DNA of 64,000 nucleotides, from the NCBI RefSeq assembly GCF_021531315.1, contig NZ_JAFBIQ010000010.1, positions 1 to 64,000 on the forward strand, given 5' to 3'. The notes beneath the pieces were generated by a model that worked only from the letters and a program-made list of their open reading frames with translations, had not been told where the DNA came from and did not search any database. Source of the DNA: Oscillibacter valericigenes (GTDB lineage Bacteria > Bacillota > Clostridia > Oscillospirales > Oscillospiraceae). Position 1 is the stretch's first letter. Every line of letters starts with the position of its first letter. Positions 53,536-62,228 of this stretch are shown in pieces. Position numbers and translations under genes: made by a program.

Positions 53536-54936
53536 TCAGACTTCCTTATCAAAATAAAAGAAGGTCTCGTCCTCCCCCGCACGATGCATACAGGAGGCAA
53601 GCATCTTGTAGGAGGCGTCGTTCTCCTTGTAGCACTTGGCGACAACATGGGCGAGGTGGAGGCGGTAGAGCGCCCAGTCGGCGACGGCGGAAAACGCCTC
53701 CGTGCCGTAGCCATGGCCCGCAAAGTCGGGAGAAATGCGGCAGCCCAGCTCCGCGCCGCCGCGGGAGTCGAAGTGGTAGAGCACAGCCTCGCCGATGAGT
53801 GCGCCGTCCAGTCGAATGGCGAAATTCGCCGCACGGCGGCGCGCGAAGTCCTCATGCGCGACGGCGAGAAAATAGTCCTCGCAGGGCCTGCCGTCGTAGT
53901 CCTTACGGAAATCGTAGCCCCACCAGCGGTTGCGCTCGTCGTCAAGGCAGAGCGCAGTGTATGCGCCCTTGTCCGCCTCGGTCAGCGGCGTGAGCGTCAA
54001 TCGCTCGGTGGTGAGCGTCGGGATCTCCGCAATGTTCACCAGCTCATTTTGTACATCGAAGCGCAGCTTCGCGCCGAGATGGTCGGGCAGATATTGGAGC
54101 TTGGAGGTGCGCAGGCCCTTGTCGCCCGCGTCGTCCTCGCGGTTGAGCCAGCGCACGCCGTCCACGGCAAACTCCTGCGCGAAGGCCTGCACGGTGGCGG
54201 GATAGACGCCCTCGCAGCCGTAGAGCGCCTTTTCGATGTGGATCTGCAGCGTGTCGCCGCAGCGCTCGGCCATGCAGATCGAGAGCAGCCTGCCGTCCAG
54301 CTCCATGCCGCCGACACAGAAGTGCGGGCTTCCCGTCATGCGGAGCATTTTCTCAGCGTAGCGCAGCTCGTTTTTCGCCGACTGCATCTCCTTGGTGAAC
54401 ACCGCCTCATAGTCGCGCCAGAACTGCGTGATGAGCGGGCGGTCGTCCCTGCCAAGCGGGCGGAATGCCGCGTCGGGATAGAGCTTGCGGAATTTGTTGA
54501 TGTGGTTGCGCTGACCGGAGTAGCGCCGGCCGGCAAAGTCGCGCAGATCGTCGGCAGCATAGATATAGTCGCGCCACACGCGCGGCGAGGAAAAGCGGAA
54601 ATAGGGGTAGCGCGCGGCAAGACGCTCCGCCTTCTCCTGCGGCACGACGGAGAGCACAAGCGGGATATCCCGCTCGCGGCAGTCGTCCTCGATGAGGGCG
54701 AGCGCCGCGTCCTCGTCGCCGTCGGGGCCGGGGACGGGATAGTCGAAGCAGTAGCGCCCGTCGATGAGATTGCGCACGATCAGGCAGCCCGCGCCCTCCG
54801 CCCACGCGGGACGCAGGTGGTCGCGCCACATGAGCTTGACGAGGGCGGAGTATTCGCAGAGCTGATACTCGCAGTTTTTATAGTAGCGGCGCAGGCGGGC
54901 AAGATCCCGCTGCGTGACAGGGGTGAATGTGAGCAT
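53536..54936 (-). CDS. DUF2156-GNAT fusion protein
   Basis: 466 residues. Residues about 1-300 are a DUF2156 (lysyl-phosphatidylglycerol-synthase-like) double acyltransferase domain (YSGQRNHINKFRKLYP, WLNREDDAGDKGLRTSK). Residues about 305-466 are a GNAT domain of the ribosomal-protein acetyltransferase type (TERLTLTPLTEADKGAY, ISPDFAGHGYGTEAFSA). DUF2156 domains use aminoacyl-tRNA or acyl donors; GNAT uses acetyl-CoA. Start ATG 54936, GAAGGG upstream. Cytosolic, monocistronic. The target is unknown. Confidence 0.85.
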   Translation of the reverse strand: MLTFTPVTQRDLARLRRYYKNCEYQLCEYSALVKLMWRDHLRPAWAEGAGCLIVRNLIDGRYCFDYPVPGPDGDEDAALALIEDDCRERDIPLVLSVVPQEKAERLAARYPYFRFSSPRVWRDYIYAADDLRDFAGRRYSGQRNHINKFRKLYPDAAFRPLGRDDRPLITQFWRDYEAVFTKEMQSAKNELRYAEKMLRMTGSPHFCVGGMELDGRLLSICMAERCGDTLQIHIEKALYGCEGVYPATVQAFAQEFAVDGVRWLNREDDAGDKGLRTSKLQYLPDHLGAKLRFDVQNELVNIAEIPTLTTERLTLTPLTEADKGAYTALCLDDERNRWWGYDFRKDYDGRPCEDYFLAVAHEDFARRRAANFAIRLDGALIGEAVLYHFDSRGGAELGCRISPDFAGHGYGTEAFSAVADWALYRLHLAHVVAKCYKENDASYKMLASCMHRAGEDETFFYFDKEV

Positions 54937-54996
54937 AGATTTCCCTTCTCTTTGGTGTTGTTCTTTTTATTTCTATTATAACCGCTTTCGGGCAGA

Positions 54997-55896
54997 TCAC
55001 AAGTTGCTTTTGCAACCGCTCTGCATTTCCGCAACAACGCGCCTGGTGCAGTCGATGAAGTGGCGCAGCCCCTCGCTCGCGGTATCGAGCGAGCGGACGG
55101 CAAGCCCCAGCTCTCGCGCGCTCGCCGGCTCGACCGGCAGGAGCTTCACGCCATCCGTGCGGCCGCGGACGGTCAGCTCGGTCATCATGCTCACGCCGAG
55201 GCCGTGGCTGACCATGCTCAGCACCGTGGGATCGTCCACCCAGGTCGGCAGAATGTGCGGCTTGACGCCAATGCGGTTGAAGATGCGCATGATGTCCTTA
55301 TCAAATCCCTGCGAGGGCATGATGAAATCACGCCCCTCAAAGGCGGCGAGCGGAAAGGTGTCCATACCCTGCGTGTCGAAATTCTTGGGAAGAACGGCGA
55401 ACATGGTATCATTCGCGAGGTGGACCCACTCATACTGCCCATCGTCCTGCGCCGAGACAAGGATTGCGTCCATCTTGCCCTGCGCAAGCAGCTCGTAGGG
55501 GACATCAACATGATCCGCCATGCGGATGTCCACATCTACATCGGGGCACTCCTCGCGGAAGCGCTGGATGATGGCGGGCAGCCAGTGCATGGCGATGCTG
55601 GCGTAGGCGCTCACGCGGATGACCTCGGTGCGCGAGGAGGCGACCTGCTCGATCACGCTGTCGAGTCGGGCGTTGGCCTGCAAAAATTCGCGCACGGCGG
55701 GCGCGATGCGCTCGCCCTCCTCCGTCAGCCTTACGCCGCTGCGCCCGCGCTCGAGCAGCGTAAAGCCGACCTCCTTTTCCAGCGAATTCATCATGTGCGT
55801 CAATCCCGACTGCGTGTAGCCCAGCACCTCCGCCGCCTTGGTGAAGCTGCCGAGGTCCACCGCCATCAGCAGCGCCTCTAACTTTTTACTCTCCAC
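54997..55896 (-). CDS. LysR-family transcriptional regulator
   Basis: 299 residues. The HTH is LGSFTKAAEVLGYTQSGLTHMMNSLEKEVGFTLLER (residues about 16-51, given in two parts: LGSFTKAAEVLGYTQSG and LTHMMNSLEKEVG). An effector-binding domain follows (about 90-290). It starts with GTG at 55896 with AAGGAAA upstream. It is divergent from the NSS transporter gene with 179 bp between, a classical arrangement for a LysR activator and its target; effector unknown. Confidence 0.9.
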   Translation of the reverse strand: MESKKLEALLMAVDLGSFTKAAEVLGYTQSGLTHMMNSLEKEVGFTLLERGRSGVRLTEEGERIAPAVREFLQANARLDSVIEQVASSRTEVIRVSAYASIAMHWLPAIIQRFREECPDVDVDIRMADHVDVPYELLAQGKMDAILVSAQDDGQYEWVHLANDTMFAVLPKNFDTQGMDTFPLAAFEGRDFIMPSQGFDKDIMRIFNRIGVKPHILPTWVDDPTVLSMVSHGLGVSMMTELTVRGRTDGVKLLPVEPASARELGLAVRSLDTASEGLRHFIDCTRRVVAEMQSGCKSNL

Positions 55897-55934
55897 AAAA
55901 GTATTTCCTTTCTATTAGGATCACTCATGTTTTC

Positions 55935-55963
55935 ATTATAATGCGTCGCTTTACTTTTGGCAA
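55935..55963 (-). promoter_or_regulatory. Promoter of the lysR gene
   Basis: On the minus strand TTGCCA (55963-55958), 17-bp spacer, TATAAT (55940-55935), about 39 bp before the GTG start. The plus strand has TTGGCA overlapping the same -35, which might belong to the divergent transporter promoter. Confidence 0.75.
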
Positions 55964-56075
55964 GAATGATTGTATGATTTATCCAAATTTCTGCAAAATT
56001 CATAGGCTGCATGAAAACAAGTAAACGGTTTTGCGGAGATCGGAGAGAGAACCGAAACAAAGGAGAAAAGATCAC

Positions 56076-57482
56076 ATGGAAGAAAAAAATCGCGCCCAAT
56101 GGGGCAGCAAGCTTGGCTTTATCCTTGCCGCCGCGGGCAGCGCCGTCGGCCTCGGCAACATTTGGAAGTTCCCCGGCAAGGCATTTGAAGGCGGCGGCGG
56201 CTCTTATATCCTTATCTATTTGGCGATCGTCGTTCTGATCGGCTTCCCCGTCATGCTCTCGGAGCTGTCTATGGGCCGCGCGGCGCAGGCGAACGCCATC
56301 GACAGCTTCGGCAAGCTCGGCCACCGCGGCTTCCGCTGGGTCGGCGTCACGGGCGTCGTCGTGGCGTTCATCATCACCTCTTATTACTGCCATGTCGGCG
56401 GCTGGGTGCTGCGCTATGTCGTCTCCTACGCGACGGAGGCCCAGGCAGTCTACGCCGACCCGCTCGCGTACTTCTACGGCCTGCTCGGCTTCAATGCCGC
56501 GACGGGCGAGACCTGGTTCCCGCTGACCGCCATCGTGTTCGCGGCGATCTTCATGGCCGCCAACGCCATTATCATCATCCGCGGTGTTGAGGGCGGCATC
56601 GAGAAGTTCAACAAGGTCGGTATGCCTGCGCTGTTCGTCATCCTCGTCATTCTGCTCGTGCGCACCGTCACGCTCGACGGCGCACAGACAGGCTTTGCCT
56701 ATATGCTCAGCTGCGACTGGAGCAAGGTCACCTTCAGCACCTTCCTCTCCGCGCTCGGACAGGCCTTCTTCTCCCTCTCGCTCGGTATGGCCATCATGAT
56801 CACCTACGGCTCGTACCTGCCCAAGCACGAGAACCTTGGCAAGAGCACGGCCCTCATCTGCACGATGGATACGCTCGTGGCGCTCATCGCCGGCTTCATC
56901 ATCGTGCCCGCGGTGTTCGCCACGCTCGGCTCCGAAAATGTCGGCAAGGGCGGCGGCTTTGCCTTCGCGTCCCTCGCGGGCGTGTTTGAGCACATGGCCG
57001 GCGGCGCGTTCTTCGGCGTGCTGTTCTACCTGCTGCTGCTGTTCGCGGCGCTGACGAGCTGCATCTCCCTCATCGAGGGCGTGGTCGCGTTCCTGACCGA
57101 GCGCTTCGGCTGGCACCGCAAGCCCACCACCATCATCATCTGCCTTGTGATGTTTCTCGTCGGCTGCCTCTACACCATGTCGCAGGCCGCGTTCAACATC
57201 AAGGGCATCTGGTTTGACTTTGCCAACGGCGTCACCTTCCCCATCATCGGCGACTTCATGGAATTTTTGACCGATCGCCTGCTCATTCCCGTGTGCGCCC
57301 TCGGCGTGTGCGTGTTTGTCGGCTGGGTCTGGAAGCCCGAGAGCGCCGTGCATGAGATCGAGCTGGACGGCAAGCCCTTCAAGCTGGCCGGCGTTTACAG
57401 CGTGCTGGTCAAGTTTGTCGCTCCCATCTTCATTCTGCTCATCATCGTGGCAAGCTTCGTCACCGGCACGACGCTAAGCTGA
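56076..57482 (+). CDS. Sodium:neurotransmitter symporter family transporter (NSS/SNF)
   Basis: 468 residues with about 11-12 transmembrane segments in the LeuT fold. The family signature at the start is GFILAAAGSAVGLGNIWKFP (about 12-31), whose unwound helix binds Na+ and an amino acid; GKGGGFAFAS and FFALTSCISLIEG-like regions follow. It likely imports an amino acid (branched-chain, tryptophan or similar). AAAGGAG precedes the ATG at 56076; an open frame from 56031 lacks a site. Probably regulated by the divergent LysR protein. Confidence 0.93.
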   Translation: MEEKNRAQWGSKLGFILAAAGSAVGLGNIWKFPGKAFEGGGGSYILIYLAIVVLIGFPVMLSELSMGRAAQANAIDSFGKLGHRGFRWVGVTGVVVAFIITSYYCHVGGWVLRYVVSYATEAQAVYADPLAYFYGLLGFNAATGETWFPLTAIVFAAIFMAANAIIIIRGVEGGIEKFNKVGMPALFVILVILLVRTVTLDGAQTGFAYMLSCDWSKVTFSTFLSALGQAFFSLSLGMAIMITYGSYLPKHENLGKSTALICTMDTLVALIAGFIIVPAVFATLGSENVGKGGGFAFASLAGVFEHMAGGAFFGVLFYLLLLFAALTSCISLIEGVVAFLTERFGWHRKPTTIIICLVMFLVGCLYTMSQAAFNIKGIWFDFANGVTFPIIGDFMEFLTDRLLIPVCALGVCVFVGWVWKPESAVHEIELDGKPFKLAGVYSVLVKFVAPIFILLIIVASFVTGTTLS

Positions 57483-57538
57483 GCCGATACGGTAGAAGAA
57501 ATCCCTCCGCACACACTGGACCGGCCGGGTATCTTGTG

Positions 57539-57859
57539 TTACATTTCTTCCTCGGCAGCTTCGGCAATCGTCTTCGCCCGCCGCTCGACGAATTTGAAAT
57601 AGTGCTGTGTGGTTTGCAGATCGTTTTCCAGCTGTCGGAGCTGTTCCGCTGCTCGTTTGAGCCTGCAGAGCCGTTCCCTTTCCTTTTTGATCTGCGCCTC
57701 AATGTCGTTCAGCTGCTTTTCCCTGTTCGGCAACTCCCACACGCATTTGGTGACGAGGTTTTCAAACTTCTGCGTGAAGGTGTCTCCGATCTGCCGGTCG
57801 ATCAGCTCGATCATTTCGTCAGAGAACCGGATACTGCGGATATTGTTCTTCGTTGCCAT
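57539..57859 (-). CDS. Mobile-element RHH-like small protein
   Basis: 106 residues. The N-terminus NIRSIRFSDEMIELIDRQIG looks like a ribbon-helix-helix DNA-binding segment; the rest is a long coiled coil (about 45-100, EKQLNDIEAQIKKERERL). Similar small proteins accompany mobilisation or replication genes of clostridial integrative elements. Start ATG 57859 lies 2 bp after the stop of an upstream fragment. Isolated from any partner here, so it is probably a remnant, though the gene itself is complete. Confidence 0.65.
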   Translation of the reverse strand: MATKNNIRSIRFSDEMIELIDRQIGDTFTQKFENLVTKCVWELPNREKQLNDIEAQIKKERERLCRLKRAAEQLRQLENDLQTTQHYFKFVERRAKTIAEAAEEEM

Positions 57860-57861
57860 AG

Positions 57862-57960
57862 TCAGCCCTCTTCCTCCGGTGCCTGAAAGAACGCCCAGAG
57901 CCGTTGGCCTCGCTCGTGGTGATTGTAGCACATTTCATGTGCGAGGGTATCGCAGAAGTA
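57862..57960 (-). pseudogene. 3' fragment of a putative metallopeptidase-like gene
   Basis: The frame ends in YFCDTLAHEMCYNHHERGQ and LWAFFQAPEEEG. TLAHEMC is what SprT-like zinc peptidases show around their HExxH, but the second His is displaced here. It stops 2 bp before the next ATG, as genes in one operon would. Similarity to the histidine kinase begins on the other strand at about 57958, so the rest was lost there. Family assignment is weak. Confidence 0.35.
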
Positions 57961-58668
57961 AACTATCTTTCTGCCGCAGAAGCATCTTCTCGAAATGTAG
58001 CGCAGGAAAAAGACAAAATCAAAACCTTGATTGCGGACATCTCCCACCAGACAAAAACGCCGATTGCAAACCTGCTGTTATACAGCGAGCTTCTGATGGA
58101 GGAAACTCTGCCTGCATCGGCGAAGGCAAATGTGGAGGCATTGTACAAACAATCGGAAAAGCTGCGATTTCTGATCGATTCTCTCGTAAAGCTTTCCAGA
58201 CTGGAAAACGGGATCATTTCACTCTCCCCCCAGCCGGCAGCGCTGCAGCCGCTGCTTGAAAGTGTAGTAGAACAATATACCGCCAAGGCTTCTGAAAAAG
58301 GATTGTCTTTGCAAATGCAGGATACAGATGCTTTTGCTGTATTCGACTTCAAATGGACAGCGGAAGCGCTGGCTAATATCGTAGACAACGCCACCAAATA
58401 TACGGAGCATGGCACCATCCGGATTTCTGCCGTAAGTTACGAAATGTTTGCAAGGATCGATATATCGGATACCGGTTCAGGTATTTCGGAAACTGAGCAA
58501 GCGAAGATATTTGCTCGCTTTTACCGCTCAAATAGTGTGCAGAAACAAGAAGGTGTGGGCATCGGCTTATACCTTGCCCGACAGATCATATCCGGCGAGG
58601 GCGGTTATATCAAGGTTGCTTCCGTTCCGGGAAAAGGAAGCACGTTTTCCATATTTCTGCCGAAATAA
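57958..58668 (+). pseudogene. Sensor histidine kinase lacking its sensor domain
   Basis: Homology begins at VNYLSAAEASSRNVAQEK (57958). The HisKA box is IADISHQTKTPIANLLLYSE, the N box is ANIVDNATKYTEHG, G1 is DTGSGIS and G2 is GVGIGLYLAR, ending normally at FLPK. The membrane sensor part and the native start are missing; the open frame only begins at a TTG (57904) without a ribosome site. The kinase type and the ABC ATPase after it are those of antibiotic- or bacteriocin-sensing modules. Confidence 0.8.
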
Positions 58669-58737
58669 CAACAATTCTATCAAAACTGTTAGATTTCATT
58701 TTCCGCCGGAAAGAATGTGGAAAGAATTCTATGCGAT

Positions 58738-58786
58738 AATCTGTATGTATCAAAGGATCATTTCCTTTCATACATACAGATTTTTT
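58738..58786 (+). terminator. Hairpin between the kinase fragment and the ABC gene
   Basis: Stem aatctgtatgtat/atacatacagatt with an inner aagga/tcctt stem and a six-T run. It ends the kinase transcript or acts as an attenuator in front of the ABC gene. Confidence 0.75.
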
Positions 58787-58803
58787 CATGGAGGTACTCA
58801 TTT

Positions 58804-59121
58804 ATGGAGGTTTTACAGGCAAAAGACCTGAGAAAAATTTATGGCTCCGGCAATAACGCAGTTCATGCGTTGGATGGAGTTGATTTAAGTGTAAAGAAGG
58901 GCGAATTTGTTGCAATTGTCGGCACATCCGGCTCCGGCAAATCCACGCTGCTGCACATGCTGGGCGGGCTGGATCGCCCTACAAGCGGCACGGTCATGGT
59001 GGATGGACAGGATATTTTCTCCCTGAAGGAGGAAGCGCTGACCATCTTCCGCCGCAGGAAAATCGGCTTTGTATTTCAGAGCTACAATCTTGTTCCGGTG
59101 CTGAATGTATATGAAAATAAT
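58804..59121 (+). pseudogene. ABC transporter ATP-binding gene truncated by an IS66 fragment
   Basis: The ATG at 58804 follows GGAGG. Walker A is GTSGSGKST (40-48) and the Q-loop is FVFQSYNLVPVLNVYEN, as in MacB/BceA-type ATPases. After about residue 106 the frame leaves the family and ends at 59202. The signature, Walker B and H-loop are missing, so it cannot work. Confidence 0.85.
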
Positions 59122-59122
59122 G

Positions 59123-59773
59123 ATGAAGCCGGCAAAGTTTTGGGTACGCGAGGACGTATACTACACCTATGCCTGCAAGAGCTGCGAGCAGGAGACTGGT
59201 GAGGCCAACATTGTGAAGGCGGCGAAGGAGCCTGCGCTGCTGCCCGGCAGCTTTGCCTCCGCGGAGGCAGTGGCGTATCTGGCAGCACAGAAATTTGTCA
59301 TGTACTCCCCGCTGTACCGGTTGCAGCAGGAGTTTGAGCGTCAGGGTCTGAAGCTGTCCCGACAGACCATGGCCAACTGGCTGCTGAACACTTCGGAGAA
59401 GTGGCTGCGGCCCATCTACGATATGCTGCGCGAGCAGCTTTGTAAGGAGCCGGTGCTGCACGCCGACGAGACGACCTTGCAGGTGCTGAAAGAGCCGGGA
59501 CGTTCCTCTACCAGCAAGTCCTACATGTGGCTGTACCGCACCAGCGGCTGCGCGAAACAGGCGGTTGTGCTGTATGAGTACCAGCCGACAAGAAAAGCGG
59601 AGCATGCTGAACATTTCCTGCAAGGCTTCTTGGGCTGGCTGCACGCAGATGGGTACCAGGGATACCACAAGCTGCCTGAGAATATCCGGGTGGTTGGGTG
59701 CTGGGCCCATGCGCGGCGAAAATTTGTCCGTACCGATAATTTCTTTGAATCCAGCGAAATGCGCCGGGTCTGA
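59123..59773 (+). pseudogene. IS66-family transposase (TnpC) fragment
   Basis: Starts within the zinc-finger part (KFWVREDVYYTYACKSCEQE), then the DDE_Tnp_IS66 core: SPLYRLQQEFERQGLKLSRQ, VLHADETTLQVL with the first catalytic Asp, and HADGYQGYHKLP with the second, then GCWAHARRKF. The N-terminal ~150 residues, the C-terminal Glu region and the tnpA/tnpB partners are absent. The fragment sits exactly where the ABC gene breaks off. Confidence 0.85.
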
Positions 59774-59904
59774 GCGAAACAGATGAGGCATGGACCGAAA
59801 AGCTGCTTCCCGCGAGAGCCCCGAAAGAATGCTATATGCCGTAAAAATAGAAGACCGCCCGTTGTCTTGACCGGGCGGCCTTCTGCGTACTGTGATACCC
59901 CCCA

Positions 59905-60242
59905 CTTCGCAGTATATAGTCGCAGCGACTCCTTTTGCTGTTGACTTGATGATCCTGATCGCTGTTGGGAAATACGGCGCAAGAATGTGCATCGTTGCCT
60001 CGTTGTTATAAGTGTATCTCTCGGTCTGGTCGAGCATGACCTTTGCGGAAACATCGCCACCTGCGGAACTATCGGCCACATCGTACGACGCAATGACAAT
60101 ATCGCCAGAGGCCAGATCCTCAAATGTACTCTTCGCAACGGGATTGCCGTTCGCATCATAGAAAACCACGCTACCGCTTGCCATCTCAATGCCCTGATTC
60201 GTCACAGTTGCAACCAACACCTTGCTTGTGCCGATTTGCTGC
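59905..60242 (-). pseudogene. Fragment of a surface/adhesion-like protein
   Basis: After a TAG the frame reads QQIGTSKVLVATVTNQGIEM, then SGSVVFYDANGNPVAK and VSAKVMLDQTERYTYNNEAT, the pattern of an Ig/CARDB-like beta-sandwich repeat of secreted proteins. It has no start signal and fades near 59905. Probably an inner piece of a large, repeat-rich surface protein. Confidence 0.5.
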
Positions 60243-60256
60243 TAATCTCCGCCACG

Positions 60257-60292
60257 AAAAACCTTGAAGCCGCAATGGCTTCAAGGTTTTTT
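60257..60292. terminator. Terminator hairpin
   Basis: Stem aaaaaccttgaagcc/ggcttcaaggttttt with flanking A and T runs; bidirectional. No adjacent intact gene uses it now. Confidence 0.75.
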
Positions 60293-60362
60293 CATGTCTA
60301 TGGCAAATTGCACAATGCCGTTTTTGTGTTGAATTTCAAATTCTTTGCAATTTCTTTTCTTA

Positions 60363-60480
60363 GGGGCAGAGACATTGGCTGTCCCTGCCCCGCTTTCTTA
60401 ACTGACGACGGACGAGATTTCTCCTATAAGGAGTCCAGTCCCGAAAGGTACGGGAGCCTTGATAGGCCGAAAGAACGGCC
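60363..60480. ncRNA. Four tandem hairpins, possible structured RNA or 3' UTR
   Basis: In 118 bp: ggggcag/ctgcccc (60363-60369 with 60385-60391), ctcct/aggag (60421-60433), tcccg/cggga (60439-60455) and ggccg/cggcc (60465-60480). Each stem is perfect. On the minus strand they would lie in the 3' UTR of the GNAT gene, whose stop is at 60550. Not matched to any RNA family I know. Confidence 0.35.
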
Positions 60481-60549
60481 CCATACCCTTTTCTGCAAGC
60501 ACTGCATAAACCAGTTTTCTGCTCCGCCCCCTCCGCCTTCGCGCGCCGC

Positions 60550-61434
60550 TTACGGCACCGTCAGATCCAGCACGGCACGGAGCAGCTGCACGGCCTGCCC
60601 CACAGGCAGGAGCTTCCGCACCAGCCGTGCGGAGGAGGCCGTGACGGTCGGGACCTCCACAAGCGCGTCCGGCGGAAGCTGCGCGAGAAGCGCGCGCCCG
60701 GCGCCTTGCAGCACGGACAGCGCAGCGGCGGGATTTTTGCCCGCGGTGAAAAACTGCGAGAGGTAAGCGCCGCTCCCGCTTGCGGAAAAGAGAGCACAGG
60801 CCCGCGGGCGGTCCTCTGCGTCGAGCAGCATGTACCCCGCGTCCTGCATGGACCGGCGCATCTCGGCGGCGCCGAGATCGTCGATGCCGTGCTGCCGCAG
60901 CTCCCACACGAGCCGGCGCAGCGTATAGTCGGAAACCTCGTGCACCGTGCGGAGCGTACAGCCATGCGGCAGTGGCGCGGGCAGACGAAGAAGAGAGCTC
61001 TCCGCGAGCGCGGAGACCGGAAATCGCCACGAAACGGTTTGAGCATCGGGCGCGATCAGAAAGCCCGCACCGGCGAGCAGGGCCTCCACGCCCTCCGTGC
61101 CTGGCAGAAAAACGGCGGTGACTTGGCGGAGACTGCCGTCGGTCTCCGCCATGCAGAGCTCTAACAGCTCCGCGAGCAGCGTGCCGCCCAGCCCACGCCG
61201 GCGAAAGGCCGGCGCGGTGTAAAGACTGATAATTTCCAACGCCGTATCATCCTCCGGCGCGAAGCGCACGCAGGCCGCAGCGCGGACCTCATTCTCCTCT
61301 GCCAAAGCCATGCCGAAGGCATCACCGTTCTTCAGGTAGGACACGGCCTCAGCGGTCAGCAGAGGCGCGGCGCGCTCCGCTTCGCCCGCTCCGATGGAGT
61401 AGAGCTGCACCTCCGGAAGCGTCTGATCTTTCAT
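60550..61434 (-). CDS. GNAT family N-acetyltransferase, two-domain
   Basis: 294 residues. The first GNAT domain (about 1-140) has the acetyl-CoA pyrophosphate loop RRRGLGGTLL (79-88) and a typical beta-bulge region (ALEIISLYTAPAF). The second half (about 155-294) looks like a degenerate GNAT domain without the loop. The ATG at 61434 overlaps the stop of the ancestral frame upstream (ATGA), so it was translationally coupled to the next entry. Substrate unknown. Confidence 0.8.
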   Translation of the reverse strand: MKDQTLPEVQLYSIGAGEAERAAPLLTAEAVSYLKNGDAFGMALAEENEVRAAACVRFAPEDDTALEIISLYTAPAFRRRGLGGTLLAELLELCMAETDGSLRQVTAVFLPGTEGVEALLAGAGFLIAPDAQTVSWRFPVSALAESSLLRLPAPLPHGCTLRTVHEVSDYTLRRLVWELRQHGIDDLGAAEMRRSMQDAGYMLLDAEDRPRACALFSASGSGAYLSQFFTAGKNPAAALSVLQGAGRALLAQLPPDALVEVPTVTASSARLVRKLLPVGQAVQLLRAVLDLTVP

Positions 61435-62211
61435 TTATGTCTCTCCCTCCATTCTGTAAGCTCCTTTTCACCGATGGTCACCGTCAGGGACTCGGTCAGA
61501 CACGCCGAGCCTGTGGCGCAGCTTGTTCCATTCGGTGTGCTCCAGCTTTCTGCCGGTGAGCATCGCCATCGTCTCCGCAGCCTCACCGGAGGACATACCG
61601 CTTGGTTCAGCCTGCCAGCGCTGCATCGTTTTTTCCAGCGCAAGCATCCATTCAGTGATGTGCGAGGCGCTCATTCCGTTCAAATCGCATTGGCGGCCGC
61701 CGTATTTCGCGCCTACCTCGTCGATGCGCTGACCGCCGAGACTGGAAGCCTTCTCCGCCGTGGCATGAATGTCATGCGTGTGGCCCATCTGGTTCGTCAC
61801 GCCGGCAGCATCCGACTCCAGCCCCATGAGCATCGCGCCGCAATGCTTGGCGTCTGCAGTCTTGTACATGGAGTAGAAGTGCCCGCATGAGCCGTCGTTG
61901 CACAGCATCCTGCCGCTCACGCCGGCGTTGCCGAGACCGCCAATGGCACAGTTCATACCGCGCTGACCGATAAGGTTGAACGGCAGCTTTTTTTCAAGGA
62001 TCTCGCCGTCCTTCCCGCCGACCTTGCGGCGCTTAATAGAGTGTGTAGAGCTGGCGCGGGCGTTGTCCTGCGCGGGATTTTCGCCGCCTATGGTCAAGAT
62101 CGCCCTCCACATCTCCTGCTGCGCGGCGGCATTGTTTTCGATGTCCTCGATGCCACCCTGCGGCGGGAGCGTCAGCGACACGCGGGAGCAATGGCTCAGC
62201 GCCACGGCCAT
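61431..62211 (-). pseudogene. Frameshifted gene of unrecognised family
   Basis: The frame from ATG 62211 gives 247 residues (QGGIEDIENNAAAQQEMWR, NDGSCGHFYSMYK, GVTNQMGHTHDIHATAEKAS, LEKTMQRWQAE) and ends early at 61468. Another frame continues ESLTVTIGEKELTEWRERHK to a TGA at 61431 that overlaps the GNAT start. Removing one C in 'gaccgag' near 61495 joins them as LGVSDESLTV. The protein is rich in Cys, His and Gly, soluble, and unlike any family I know. ATG 62211 has only a close GAGG. A sequencing error is possible. Confidence 0.6.
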
Positions 62212-62228
62212 AGACCTCTGCCACTTAG

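Larger units (their letters stand above)
59774..60549. other. Region of remnants and hairpins between the IS66 fragment and the GNAT gene
   Basis: It contains a hairpin (about 59851-59880), a minus-strand surface-protein fragment (59905-60242), a terminator (60257-60292) and four tandem hairpins (60363-60480). There is no intact gene. Confidence 0.6.

Noticed and set aside
60398-61030. 210-codon alternative frame over the GNAT gene 3' end
   Set aside because: Composition and lack of motifs mark it as a shadow; only its last part, over the four hairpins, is noted as odd.
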